Source: an uncultured Pleomorphomonas sp. | Lineage (GTDB): Bacteria > Pseudomonadota > Alphaproteobacteria > Rhizobiales > Pleomorphomonadaceae | Assembly: GCA_937868725.1 (NCBI GenBank) | Contig: CALMMQ010000120.1 | Span: forward strand, 1 to 64,000 | Direction: 5' to 3' | DNA length: 64,000 nucleotides | Shown: piece after piece, positions 9,069 to 15,633 of the stretch | Layout of the letters: every line of letters starts with the position of its first letter | Position numbering within the stretch: the first letter of the stretch is position 1 | Made by a program: the position numbers and the translations under genes | The notes under the pieces: generated by a model | Databases searched by the model: none | Seen by the model: only the letters and a program-made list of their open reading frames with translations | Told to the model about the DNA's origin: nothing

Positions 9069-10114
9069 ACCTCGCCCCAGACGACATCGGCGATAGAGCG
9101 GGCGCCGCTGGCCAACACGACCAGACGTTCGAAGCCGAGCGCGCAGCCGGCGGCCGGCGGCATGTCGGCAAGCGCCGCCAGGAAGTCCTCGTCGATGGGG
9201 TAGCGCTCGCCGTACACCTTCTCGCGGATGTCCATTTCCTCGACGAAGCGGCGGCGCTGCTCGACGGGGTCGGTGAGCTCGCCGAAGGCGTTGGCCAGTT
9301 CGACGCCGCAGGCATAAAGCTCGAAGCGCTCGGCGAAACGGGGATCGCCGGCCACCGGCCGCGACAGCGCCGCCTCGGTGGTCGGATACTGGTAGAACAG
9401 GGTGGGGCGCTCGAGGCCGAGCCGCGGCTCGACCGCTTCGACGAGGATGGACGAATAGATGTCCGACCAGCTGTCATCGTCGCCGACACGGAAGCCGCGC
9501 GCCTGGGCCATGCTGGCCAGCGCCCGGCGATCGGGGGCGGCCGGATCGTCGGTCAGCGTGGCGGCGAGATCGATGCCGGCGTAGCGGCGAAAGGCGTCGG
9601 AGACGGTGAGGCGCTCGGGCTCCTCGAACGGGTCGACGCTGCGCCCCTTCCAGGAAAAGCGGCGCTGGCCCGTCGTCTCGGCGGCGAGGCGCATCAGCTG
9701 GACGCAGTCGTCCATCAGCTGTTCGTAGGGAGCCTCGGCGCGGTACCATTCGAGCAGGGTGAACTCGTTGGCGTGCAGCGGCCCCTGCTCGCGATTGCGG
9801 TAGACTCGGGCGAAATCGAAGATGCGGCTTTCGCCGGCGGCCAGCAGCTTCTTGGCCGTGAACTCGGGCGAAGTGTGCAGATAGAGCGGTGTCTCGCGGC
9901 CATCAATGCCGATGCGCGTGGTGGCGAAGGCGGCCAGGTGAGCTTCGTTGCCGGGCGAGACCTGGAGTGCCGGGCATTCGACCTCGGTGAAGCCGTCGGC
10001 GAGGAAGAAGGCGCGGATCGCCGTCTTGATGTCGCCCCTGGCCTTGAGAAACGGGCGGCGGGCCAAATGCCGCTCTTTCGACCACCAGCGCGATTCTCCG
10101 CCCGTCTTTGTCAT
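9065..10114 (-). CDS. epmA: EF-P beta-lysylation synthetase EpmA
   Basis: A 349-residue paralogue of the class II lysyl-tRNA synthetase catalytic core without the anticodon-binding domain. It attaches (R)-beta-lysine to Lys34 of elongation factor P. Class II motif 2 is seen in [26 protein letters not shown] (shown here in part as [20 protein letters not shown]) and motif 3 in the C-terminal [15 protein letters not shown]. The absence of an N-terminal OB fold distinguishes it from LysS. It is divergent from efp, the gene of its target, across a 106-bp shared promoter region. The 2,3-aminomutase EpmB, which makes beta-lysine and often sits alongside, is not in this window. Confidence 0.93.
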   Translation of the reverse strand: MTKTGGESRWWSKERHLARRPFLKARGDIKTAIRAFFLADGFTEVECPALQVSPGNEAHLAAFATTRIGIDGRETPLYLHTSPEFTAKKLLAAGESRIFDFARVYRNREQGPLHANEFTLLEWYRAEAPYEQLMDDCVQLMRLAAETTGQRRFSWKGRSVDPFEEPERLTVSDAFRRYAGIDLAATLTDDPAAPDRRALASMAQARGFRVGDDDSWSDIYSSILVEAVEPRLGLERPTLFYQYPTTEAALSRPVAGDPRFAERFELYACGVELANAFGELTDPVEQRRRFVEEMDIREKVYGERYPIDEDFLAALADMPPAAGCALGFERLVVLASGARSIADVVWGEV

Positions 10115-10220
10115 CTCGCCTCTTTCTTTTCCGCTTCAAAAATGTCAGGAGAGACGCGATCCGCGCCGGGGCTCACGCCTCACGGGCGCGCATAACCGTT
10201 TTCAGGATATCCGATACGCC

Positions 10221-10790
10221 ATGGTCAAGGTCATCGCTAGCCAAATCCGCAAGGGCAACGTCGTCGAGCTCGACGACAAGCTGCACGTCGTGCTGTCGGC
10301 GGAAAACTTCCACCCCGGCAAGGGCACGCCCACCACGCAGATCGACATGCGCCGGATCAATGACGGCGTGAAGGTGTCGGTGCGCTACAAGACGACCGAA
10401 ATGGTCGAGCGGGCCCAGATCGACGAGCGTCCCTACACCTTCCTCTACGAGGAAGAGCATGGCTTCGCCTTCATGCAGATGGAAAGCTACGAGCAGATCT
10501 CCGTGCCCAAGGACGTGGTCGGCGATCGCGCTCCCTTCCTGGCCGAGAACATGGAGTGCCATGTCGGCGTCTACAACGACGTGCCGATTTCCATCGAGCT
10601 GCCCGCCCGCATGACGCTCGAAGTCGTGGAGACCGAACCGGCCGTCAAGGGCCAGACGGCCGCCTCGTCCTACAAGCCGGCCATGCTGTCGAACGGCGTC
10701 CGCACCATGGTGCCGCCCTTCGTCACCACCGGCACCAAGATCGTGGTGATGACCGAGGATGCCTCCTACGTCGAGCGCGCCAAGGACTGA
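10221..10790 (+). CDS. efp: Translation elongation factor P
   Basis: A 189-residue EF-P, which enters the ribosomal E site to rescue stalling at polyproline stretches. The N-terminal KOW-like domain carries the modification loop HPGKGTP with Lys34 at the tip, the residue modified by EpmA. Two OB-fold domains follow, including [21 protein letters not shown] and the C-terminal [16 protein letters not shown]. The ATG at 10221 has AGGAT upstream and gives the normal start ([20 protein letters not shown]). A strong terminator follows. The Lys34 loop together with adjacent epmA supports the beta-lysine rather than rhamnosyl modification route. Confidence 0.97.
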   Translation: MVKVIASQIRKGNVVELDDKLHVVLSAENFHPGKGTPTTQIDMRRINDGVKVSVRYKTTEMVERAQIDERPYTFLYEEEHGFAFMQMESYEQISVPKDVVGDRAPFLAENMECHVGVYNDVPISIELPARMTLEVVETEPAVKGQTAASSYKPAMLSNGVRTMVPPFVTTGTKIVVMTEDASYVERAKD

Positions 10791-10820
10791 TCGTTCGGAC
10801 TTTGCCGTTGCCTTCATGAG

Positions 10821-10860
10821 CACCCGGACCGGCCGCCGCCGTCCGGGTGTTCGTCTTTTC
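10821..10860 (+). terminator. Intrinsic terminator of efp
   Basis: A 9-bp stem (CACCCGGAC / GTCCGGGTG) with an 11-nt loop is followed by TTCGTCTTTTC, 30 bp after the efp stop. Confidence 0.8.
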
Positions 10861-10961
10861 AAGGGCGCGCGCCCCATTGGCCGGCTTGACGCTGCGACCT
10901 GCGGTGGTTGTAATGCCGGCACGGGCGCATCGGCCCGACTTGCGTGAAAGGGGACCCGGAT

Positions 10962-11123
10962 ATGTCCATCAAGTCCATTTTCGCTGCTGCCGTCATCGTA
11001 CTGACGGCGGTTGCCGTGTCCGGCTGCGGCAACACCATTCGTGGTGTCGGCAAGGATACGGCCAACGCCGTCGACGCCACCAAGGCGGCCGGACGCAGCG
11101 TGGCGCACGCCGCTTCGCACTGA
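10962..11123 (+). CDS. Entericidin A/B-family lipoprotein
   Basis: A 53-residue lipoprotein. MSIKSIFAAAVIVLTAVAVS is a lipoprotein signal peptide ending in the lipobox VSGC, with the lipidated Cys at residue 22. The short mature peptide (GNTIRGVGKDTANAVDATKA) matches the entericidin pattern of a Cys followed by a small amphipathic helix with the NTxxGxGxD theme. Entericidins are small envelope lipoproteins; in Escherichia coli EcnA and EcnB form an antidote/toxin pair. Only one copy is present here, so no pair can be claimed. It starts at an ATG preceded by GAAAGGGGA and lies 171 bp after efp, beyond the efp terminator. Confidence 0.75.
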   Translation: MSIKSIFAAAVIVLTAVAVSGCGNTIRGVGKDTANAVDATKAAGRSVAHAASH

Positions 11124-11148
11124 TTTTCCGCTCCCTCGCCGGCGGCGG

Positions 11149-11224
11149 CTAGTGCACTGACGCATTCATTCGGTCCACGCTATGGACAACCCGCGGCGAA
11201 TGAATGCGTCGAAAAGTGCACTAG
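11149..11224. repeat. Palindromic element 1 of a tandem pair
   Basis: A large imperfect palindrome with outer arms CTAGTGCACT / AGTGCACTAG and inner arms CGCATTCATTCG / CGAATGAATGCG. The central loop contains a small dyad (GTCCA / TGGAC). It shares its 7-bp termini CTAGTGC/GCACTAG with the next element, suggesting one family of intergenic mobile or structured repeats. Confidence 0.7.
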
Positions 11225-11237
11225 CAACATATTGAAT

Positions 11238-11315
11238 CTAGTGCGGTTTACGACACCGACACTTGATCGGTCGCTTGCGATCAACGTGAATCAAGTGTCG
11301 GTGTCACTGCACTAG
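11238..11315. repeat. Palindromic element 2 of a tandem pair
   Basis: Outer arms CTAGTGC / GCACTAG enclose a perfect 16-bp inner arm (GACACCGACACTTGAT, 11252-11267, and its complement at 11290-11305). The inner arms differ from those of the neighbouring element 13 bp to the left, while the ends match. No coding sequence is present. Confidence 0.7.
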
Positions 11316-11599
11316 GCGACTTGCCGCCGGTGTGGCATGGGATGGCCTGGGACGCGGGCCGTCCGCGCCGGGCGACCGGCCGATCGCTGCCCTTTGGTAG
11401 CCAGTTTCCCTGATGATCCGGGTGTGACGAGTGGCCGCCGGCGCCAGACTGGCGCGGCGATGGCCTGAACGCGTTTGGCGGTTTTCCGCCCGATAGCGTT
11501 CGTCGTTGTCGGCCGGCGCGGCCATGAACCACTTCTTAAACTTAACGAGCGATAAACGGAAAACGCGGTGCAGATGCCTTGGTGCCGTGTTCAGCTTCG
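11316..11599. other. Intergenic region upstream of the mraZ promoter
   Basis: This GC-rich stretch shows no gene I can support. A short AT-rich patch near 11530-11565 could hold further promoter elements, but I see no clear -35/-10 pair there. Confidence 0.4.
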
Positions 11600-11639
11600 T
11601 TGACGCCCATATGATCCCATGTTATCCCAAATCATCCCG
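11600..11639 (+). promoter_or_regulatory. Probable dcw promoter overlapped by a four-unit MraZ box
   Basis: Four copies of an (N)GGGN pentamer lie on the minus strand in exact 10-bp register: TGGGC, TGGGA, TGGGA and CGGGA occupy 11605-11609, 11615-11619, 11625-11629 and 11635-11639. Escherichia coli MraZ binds repeated TGGGN units spaced by 5 bp. A -35-like TTGACG (11600-11605) and a weak -10 TATCCC (11623-11628) with a 17-bp spacer overlap the repeats, as expected for an autorepressed promoter. The leader to the mraZ ATG would be about 260 nt. Confidence 0.65.
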
Positions 11640-11892
11640 GAAATCCGGTGATCCGTCGCTCGCGTGCGCTCGTCGCAGCGAAGGGGTCGGTCCGATGGTG
11701 TCCGGGTGTTTCGGCAGGCAGGTCTTCGCAGATTGCAAGACTTCGCACCGGGGTGCGGCGTCGGGTTCGGTGCGCCGTGGCCGCCTTGGTCGGGATGGGG
11801 GAGTGTCGGCGTCGCGGCGTCGCCGGGCGACATGGTCCTGGTTCTCCTTGGGTTGTGGGAAGGGTGTCCGCGTCGACGGACTTCGGGGATCG

Positions 11893-12369
11893 ATGAACGG
11901 TTTCGTGTCGCACATCACCAACAGGATCGACCGGAAGGGGCGGGTTTCCGTCCCGGCGGCCTTCCGTCAGGTGCTGTCGCGCGACGGTTACGAGGGGCTC
12001 TACTGCTACCCCTCCATCGACATGCCGGCCATCGACGCCGGCGGTAACGCCCTCCTGGCCGAAATCGACAAGCGTCTGGCCCGCTTCGAGACGTTCACCG
12101 AGGATCACGACTATCTGTCGACGGCCTTCTTCGGCCAGTCCGACCACCTCACCATGGACGCCGAGGGGCGCATCGGTCTGACGGCCAGCCTCATCGACTA
12201 TGCCGGCATCGGCGACGAGGTGACGTTCGTCGGTCAGGGCTACAAATTCCAGATCTGGGAGCCTTCGCGCTATCGCGAGCACGAGGCCGAGGCCCGGCGC
12301 CGGGCCATGGCGCTGCGCAAGAGTGCCGGCTCGCAACTGGCGCTGCGCGGCGCGGAGGGCTCGTCATGA
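11893..12369 (+). CDS. mraZ: Transcriptional regulator MraZ
   Basis: A 158-residue MraZ with two AbrB-like (swapped-hairpin) half domains. The first runs from [20 protein letters not shown], with the [13 protein letters not shown] signature. The second contains [20 protein letters not shown] (DxxGRI/L...L). MraZ forms a ring, binds repeated DNA boxes upstream of its own gene and represses the dcw operon. The ATG at 11893 gives the family N-terminus; the open frame upstream to 11506 is unlike the family. A four-unit MraZ box lies about 260 bp upstream. The stop overlaps the rsmH start (ATGA). Confidence 0.95.
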   Translation: MNGFVSHITNRIDRKGRVSVPAAFRQVLSRDGYEGLYCYPSIDMPAIDAGGNALLAEIDKRLARFETFTEDHDYLSTAFFGQSDHLTMDAEGRIGLTASLIDYAGIGDEVTFVGQGYKFQIWEPSRYREHEAEARRRAMALRKSAGSQLALRGAEGSS

Positions 12370-13382
12370 CCGCCGTGCTGGCCGCATCCAACCCACCACC
12401 GCACCTGCCTGTGCTGCTCGACGAGGTTCTTGATGCGCTCGCCCCCATCGATGGGGGCGTGTTCGTCGATGGCACCTTCGGGGCGGGCGGCTATACCTCG
12501 GCCATCCTTGATCGCGGCGCGGCGCGCGTCGTCGCCATCGATCGCGATCCGACGGCCATCGCCGCCGGCGCGGCGCTGGTCGCCGCCAGGGCCGGCCGGC
12601 TGACGCTGGTGCCGGGCACGTTCTCCGAACTCGATCAGCTGGCGAGCGAAGCCGGCGCGGTCGGGCTCGACGGGGTGGTGCTCGACATTGGCGTTTCCTC
12701 AATGCAGCTCGACCGCGCCGAACGCGGCTTCTCGTTCCGTCAGGACGGGCCGCTCGACATGCGCATGAGCCTCGACGGACCGACCGCCGCCGACATCGTC
12801 AACAGCCTCGAAGCCCGCGATCTCGGCCGGCTGCTCTGGGTCTACGGCGAGGAGAAGCAGGCCAACCGCATCGCCCGCGCCATCGTTGCCCGTCGGGCCG
12901 AGCGGCCGTTCGAGCGGACCGCCGATCTCGCCGCCGTCATCGAGGGCGTGCTCGGGCCCAAGCGCTTTGGCGAAATGCACCCGGCGACCCGGGCCTTCCA
13001 GGCCATCCGCATCCACGTCAACGGTGAACTCGACGAACTCGTCGAGGCGCTGGGAGCGGCCGAACGGGCGTTGAAGCCCGGCGGTCGTCTGGTCGTGGTC
13101 ACCTTCCATTCGCTGGAAGACCGCATCGTCAAGCGCTTCTTCGCCGACCGCACGCGCGTCACGCCGCAGGGTTCGCGCCATCTGCCGCAGGAGGCGCTGC
13201 CGCCGGCCACCTTCGCGGCGCGCGGCCGTCAGCCGGTGGAGGCGGGGGAGGCCGAACTGCAGCGCAACCCGCGCGCCCGTTCGGCCAAACTGCGTTTTGC
13301 CATGCGCACCGAGGCGCCGGCCAGATCGCTCGATCGCGATGCCTTCGGCGTGCCGAGGCTGGTCATGGGGGGCAAGGGATAG
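12366..13382 (+). CDS. rsmH: 16S rRNA (cytosine-1402-N4)-methyltransferase
   Basis: A 338-residue RsmH (MraW). It methylates N4 of C1402 in 16S rRNA in the ribosomal P site using S-adenosylmethionine. N-terminal [13 protein letters not shown] and the SAM motif [15 protein letters not shown] are typical, followed by the [20 protein letters not shown] block and the [20 protein letters not shown] block near the end. Translation is coupled to mraZ through a 4-base overlap, and ftsL begins 2 bases after its stop. The length is slightly above the 310-320 residues common in enterics, mostly in the C-terminal tail. Confidence 0.97.
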   Translation: MTAVLAASNPPPHLPVLLDEVLDALAPIDGGVFVDGTFGAGGYTSAILDRGAARVVAIDRDPTAIAAGAALVAARAGRLTLVPGTFSELDQLASEAGAVGLDGVVLDIGVSSMQLDRAERGFSFRQDGPLDMRMSLDGPTAADIVNSLEARDLGRLLWVYGEEKQANRIARAIVARRAERPFERTADLAAVIEGVLGPKRFGEMHPATRAFQAIRIHVNGELDELVEALGAAERALKPGGRLVVVTFHSLEDRIVKRFFADRTRVTPQGSRHLPQEALPPATFAARGRQPVEAGEAELQRNPRARSAKLRFAMRTEAPARSLDRDAFGVPRLVMGGKG

Positions 13383-13384
13383 TC

Positions 13385-13750
13385 ATGACGCGCTACATCA
13401 ACGCCCTTCTGGTCTTCCTCATGGTGCTGTCGGCGGCAGCTGTCTACGACATGAAGTACGAGGCGGAGCTGGCCTCCGAGGCCATCCGCAAGCAGGAAGT
13501 CAAGATCGCCCAGGCCCATGAGGACATCAGTCTGCTCAAGGCCGAGTGGGCGCTGCTGACGCGGCCGGCGCGCATGCAGGACCTCGTCAACCGCCACCGC
13601 GACATTCTCAACCTGGTGCCGATGACCGCCGACCATATCGGTACGCTGGCCGACATTCCGGCCCGCCCCGTCGATCCGGTGGCCGACGACAAGACCACCA
13701 AGCCGACCGTGTCGGCCAATGCCAACGCCAACGCCGGCACCGTTCGCTGA
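13385..13750 (+). CDS. ftsL: Cell division protein FtsL
   Basis: A 121-residue bitopic membrane protein. A short cytoplasmic start is followed by one membrane span (INALLVFLMVLSAAAVYDM) and a periplasmic coiled coil (residues about 27-70, with heptad-like Leu/Ile/Ala spacing and the LLKAEWALLTRPARMQDLV block typical of alphaproteobacterial FtsL). The C-terminal 40 residues are Pro/Asn/Ala-rich and probably unstructured. FtsL with FtsB and FtsQ recruits and activates FtsW-FtsI. Its location between rsmH and ftsI is the standard dcw position and is strong evidence, because FtsL diverges quickly in sequence. Confidence 0.92.
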   Translation: MTRYINALLVFLMVLSAAAVYDMKYEAELASEAIRKQEVKIAQAHEDISLLKAEWALLTRPARMQDLVNRHRDILNLVPMTADHIGTLADIPARPVDPVADDKTTKPTVSANANANAGTVR

Positions 13751-13763
13751 GGGGGATGCGCAG

Positions 13764-15482
13764 ATGAAGTTCCCCTCGTTCCGCATCGGCTGGCGGCGCA
13801 AGGCGAGAGTGCCGCTTGAGGCCGTGCCGCGCGGCAAGGGCGCCGGCGACACCATGCACTTCCGCCTGCTGCTGGCGGCGGCCTGCTTCGTGCTGGTCTA
13901 TGGCGCCATCATCACCCGTTTGGCCCAGATGGGCTTTGCCAAGCCGCTCGAGACAGCGGCGCTCGGTTCGGCCCAGAGCGCCGTTTCGGCCGCCCGACCC
14001 GACATCACCGACCGCAACGGCGAAATCCTCGCCACCGACATCAAGTTCGCTTCGCTCTACGCCGAGCCGCGCCGCGTCGTCGATCCCGACGAGGCGACGG
14101 AAGCCCTGGCGACGGTGTTTCCCGAGCTCGGTACCGATGCCGTGCGCCAGAAGCTCGCCTCCAAGCAGGGCTTCGTCTGGCTGAAGCGCGAGATCACGCC
14201 GACGCAGCAGGAAGCGGTGCATGCCCTCGGCATTCCCGGCATCAGCTTCCTCACGGAAAACAAGCGCTTCTATCCGTCGGGCCGCGCCGTCGGCTTCGTC
14301 GTCGGCCACGTCAACGTCGACAACCAGGGCATCGCCGGCATCGAGAAATACGTCGACGACCAGTGGCTGCGCGACCTGCAGCGCCTCGGCATGACCTCGG
14401 GTAACCTTGAGCCGATCCGCCTGTCGATCGACCTGCGCATCCAGCAGGTGCTGCACGATGAAATGACGGCGGCCATGCAACGCTATACCGCCAAGTCGGC
14501 CTCCGGCGTGGTGATGAACGTCAAGACCGGCGAAGTGCTGGGCATGACCTCGCAGCCGGACTACGATCCCAACAATCCGGTGGAAGCGCTCGATCCCGAC
14601 CGCATGAACCGCGCCTCGTCGGCCGTCTACGAGATGGGCTCGACGTTCAAGCTGTTCGCCACCTCGATGGCGCTCGATTCGGGCAAAGTGAAGCTTACCG
14701 ACAGCTTCGACGCCACGCAGAGCCTCAACATCGGCGGCTTCACCATCCACGATTTCCACGGCAAGCACCGCGTGCTGACCGTGCCGGAAATCTTCATCTA
14801 TTCGTCCAACGTCGGCACCGGCCGCGAGGCGCTGCGCGTCGGCGCCGCCGGCCAGCAGGAATTCCTGAAGCGCGTCGGCCTCATGGACAAGGTCCCGACC
14901 GAGCTGCCGGAGGTGGCCCGTCCCATCCTGCCCAAGCGCTGGTCGGACCTCGTCACGGTCACCGTGTCGTTCGGCCACGGCATGTCGGTGTCGCCGCTGG
15001 CCACCGCCATGGCGGCCTGCGCCGTCATGAACGGCGGCACGCTCTTGCCGCCGACCTTCTTCCCGCGCACCGAAGACCAGGCCAAGCTGGTGGGCAAGCG
15101 CGTCATGAAGCAGAGCACGTCCGACCAGATGCGCTATCTGATGCGCCTCAACGTCGTGGCGCCCGGCGGGTCGGGCAAGTCGGCCAACATTCCCGGCTAT
15201 CGCGTCGGCGGCAAGACCGGCACGGCCGAAAAGGTCGTCAACGGCCGCTATTCCGCCAACAAGCGCTTCAACGCCTTCGTGGCGACCTTCCCGATCGACG
15301 ACCCCAAGTACCTGGTGCTGATCACCCTCGACGAGCCGAACCCGGAGCGTCCGGGTCTGCCGGCGACGGCCGGCATGAACGCGGCGCCGACGGCGGCCAA
15401 CGTCATCGGCCGCATCGCGCCGATGCTCGACGTCGAGCCGCGGTTCGACAACGTTGATCTGCCGCTCTTGGCGGCCTATTGA
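13764..15482 (+). CDS. ftsI: Septal transpeptidase, penicillin-binding protein 3
   Basis: A 572-residue class B penicillin-binding protein that crosslinks septal peptidoglycan. There is a cytoplasmic basic start, one membrane span (FRLLLAAACFVLVYGAII) and then the non-catalytic PBP dimer domain with RPDITDRNGEILATDI. The transpeptidase domain has SxxK as STFK (Ser293, Lys296), SxN as SSN (347-349) and KTG (484-486). The ATG at 13764 follows a GGGGGA run; the longer frame from 13719 overlaps ftsL. It works with FtsW, encoded downstream. A 9-bp hairpin (15489-15497 with 15523-15531) follows the stop. Confidence 0.96.
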   Translation: MKFPSFRIGWRRKARVPLEAVPRGKGAGDTMHFRLLLAAACFVLVYGAIITRLAQMGFAKPLETAALGSAQSAVSAARPDITDRNGEILATDIKFASLYAEPRRVVDPDEATEALATVFPELGTDAVRQKLASKQGFVWLKREITPTQQEAVHALGIPGISFLTENKRFYPSGRAVGFVVGHVNVDNQGIAGIEKYVDDQWLRDLQRLGMTSGNLEPIRLSIDLRIQQVLHDEMTAAMQRYTAKSASGVVMNVKTGEVLGMTSQPDYDPNNPVEALDPDRMNRASSAVYEMGSTFKLFATSMALDSGKVKLTDSFDATQSLNIGGFTIHDFHGKHRVLTVPEIFIYSSNVGTGREALRVGAAGQQEFLKRVGLMDKVPTELPEVARPILPKRWSDLVTVTVSFGHGMSVSPLATAMAACAVMNGGTLLPPTFFPRTEDQAKLVGKRVMKQSTSDQMRYLMRLNVVAPGGSGKSANIPGYRVGGKTGTAEKVVNGRYSANKRFNAFVATFPIDDPKYLVLITLDEPNPERPGLPATAGMNAAPTAANVIGRIAPMLDVEPRFDNVDLPLLAAY

Positions 15483-15633
15483 ACGCGGAAGCCGCCCGCG
15501 CGGCGGCACCGCCCGGCGTATTGGGCGGCTTGACCTTGTAAGCGTTGCGTCCGGTTGGTGGCCGTCCTCATTTCGATCGCAAATCGGGGGCAGGGTGCCG
15601 GCATAGCGATCACAGACAATCAGGACCGCATCG

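Noticed and set aside
11770..11892. G-rich runs just upstream of mraZ considered as additional MraZ boxes
   Set aside because: Spacing between GGG units is irregular (about 7 bp), unlike the exact 10-bp register of the set at 11605-11639.
11648..11896. An 82-codon GTG-initiated frame in the mraZ leader that ends in an ATGA overlap with mraZ
   Set aside because: The overlap is suggestive of a leader peptide, but the product is Arg-rich low-complexity, the ribosome binding site is poor and chance frames of this size are common at this GC content.
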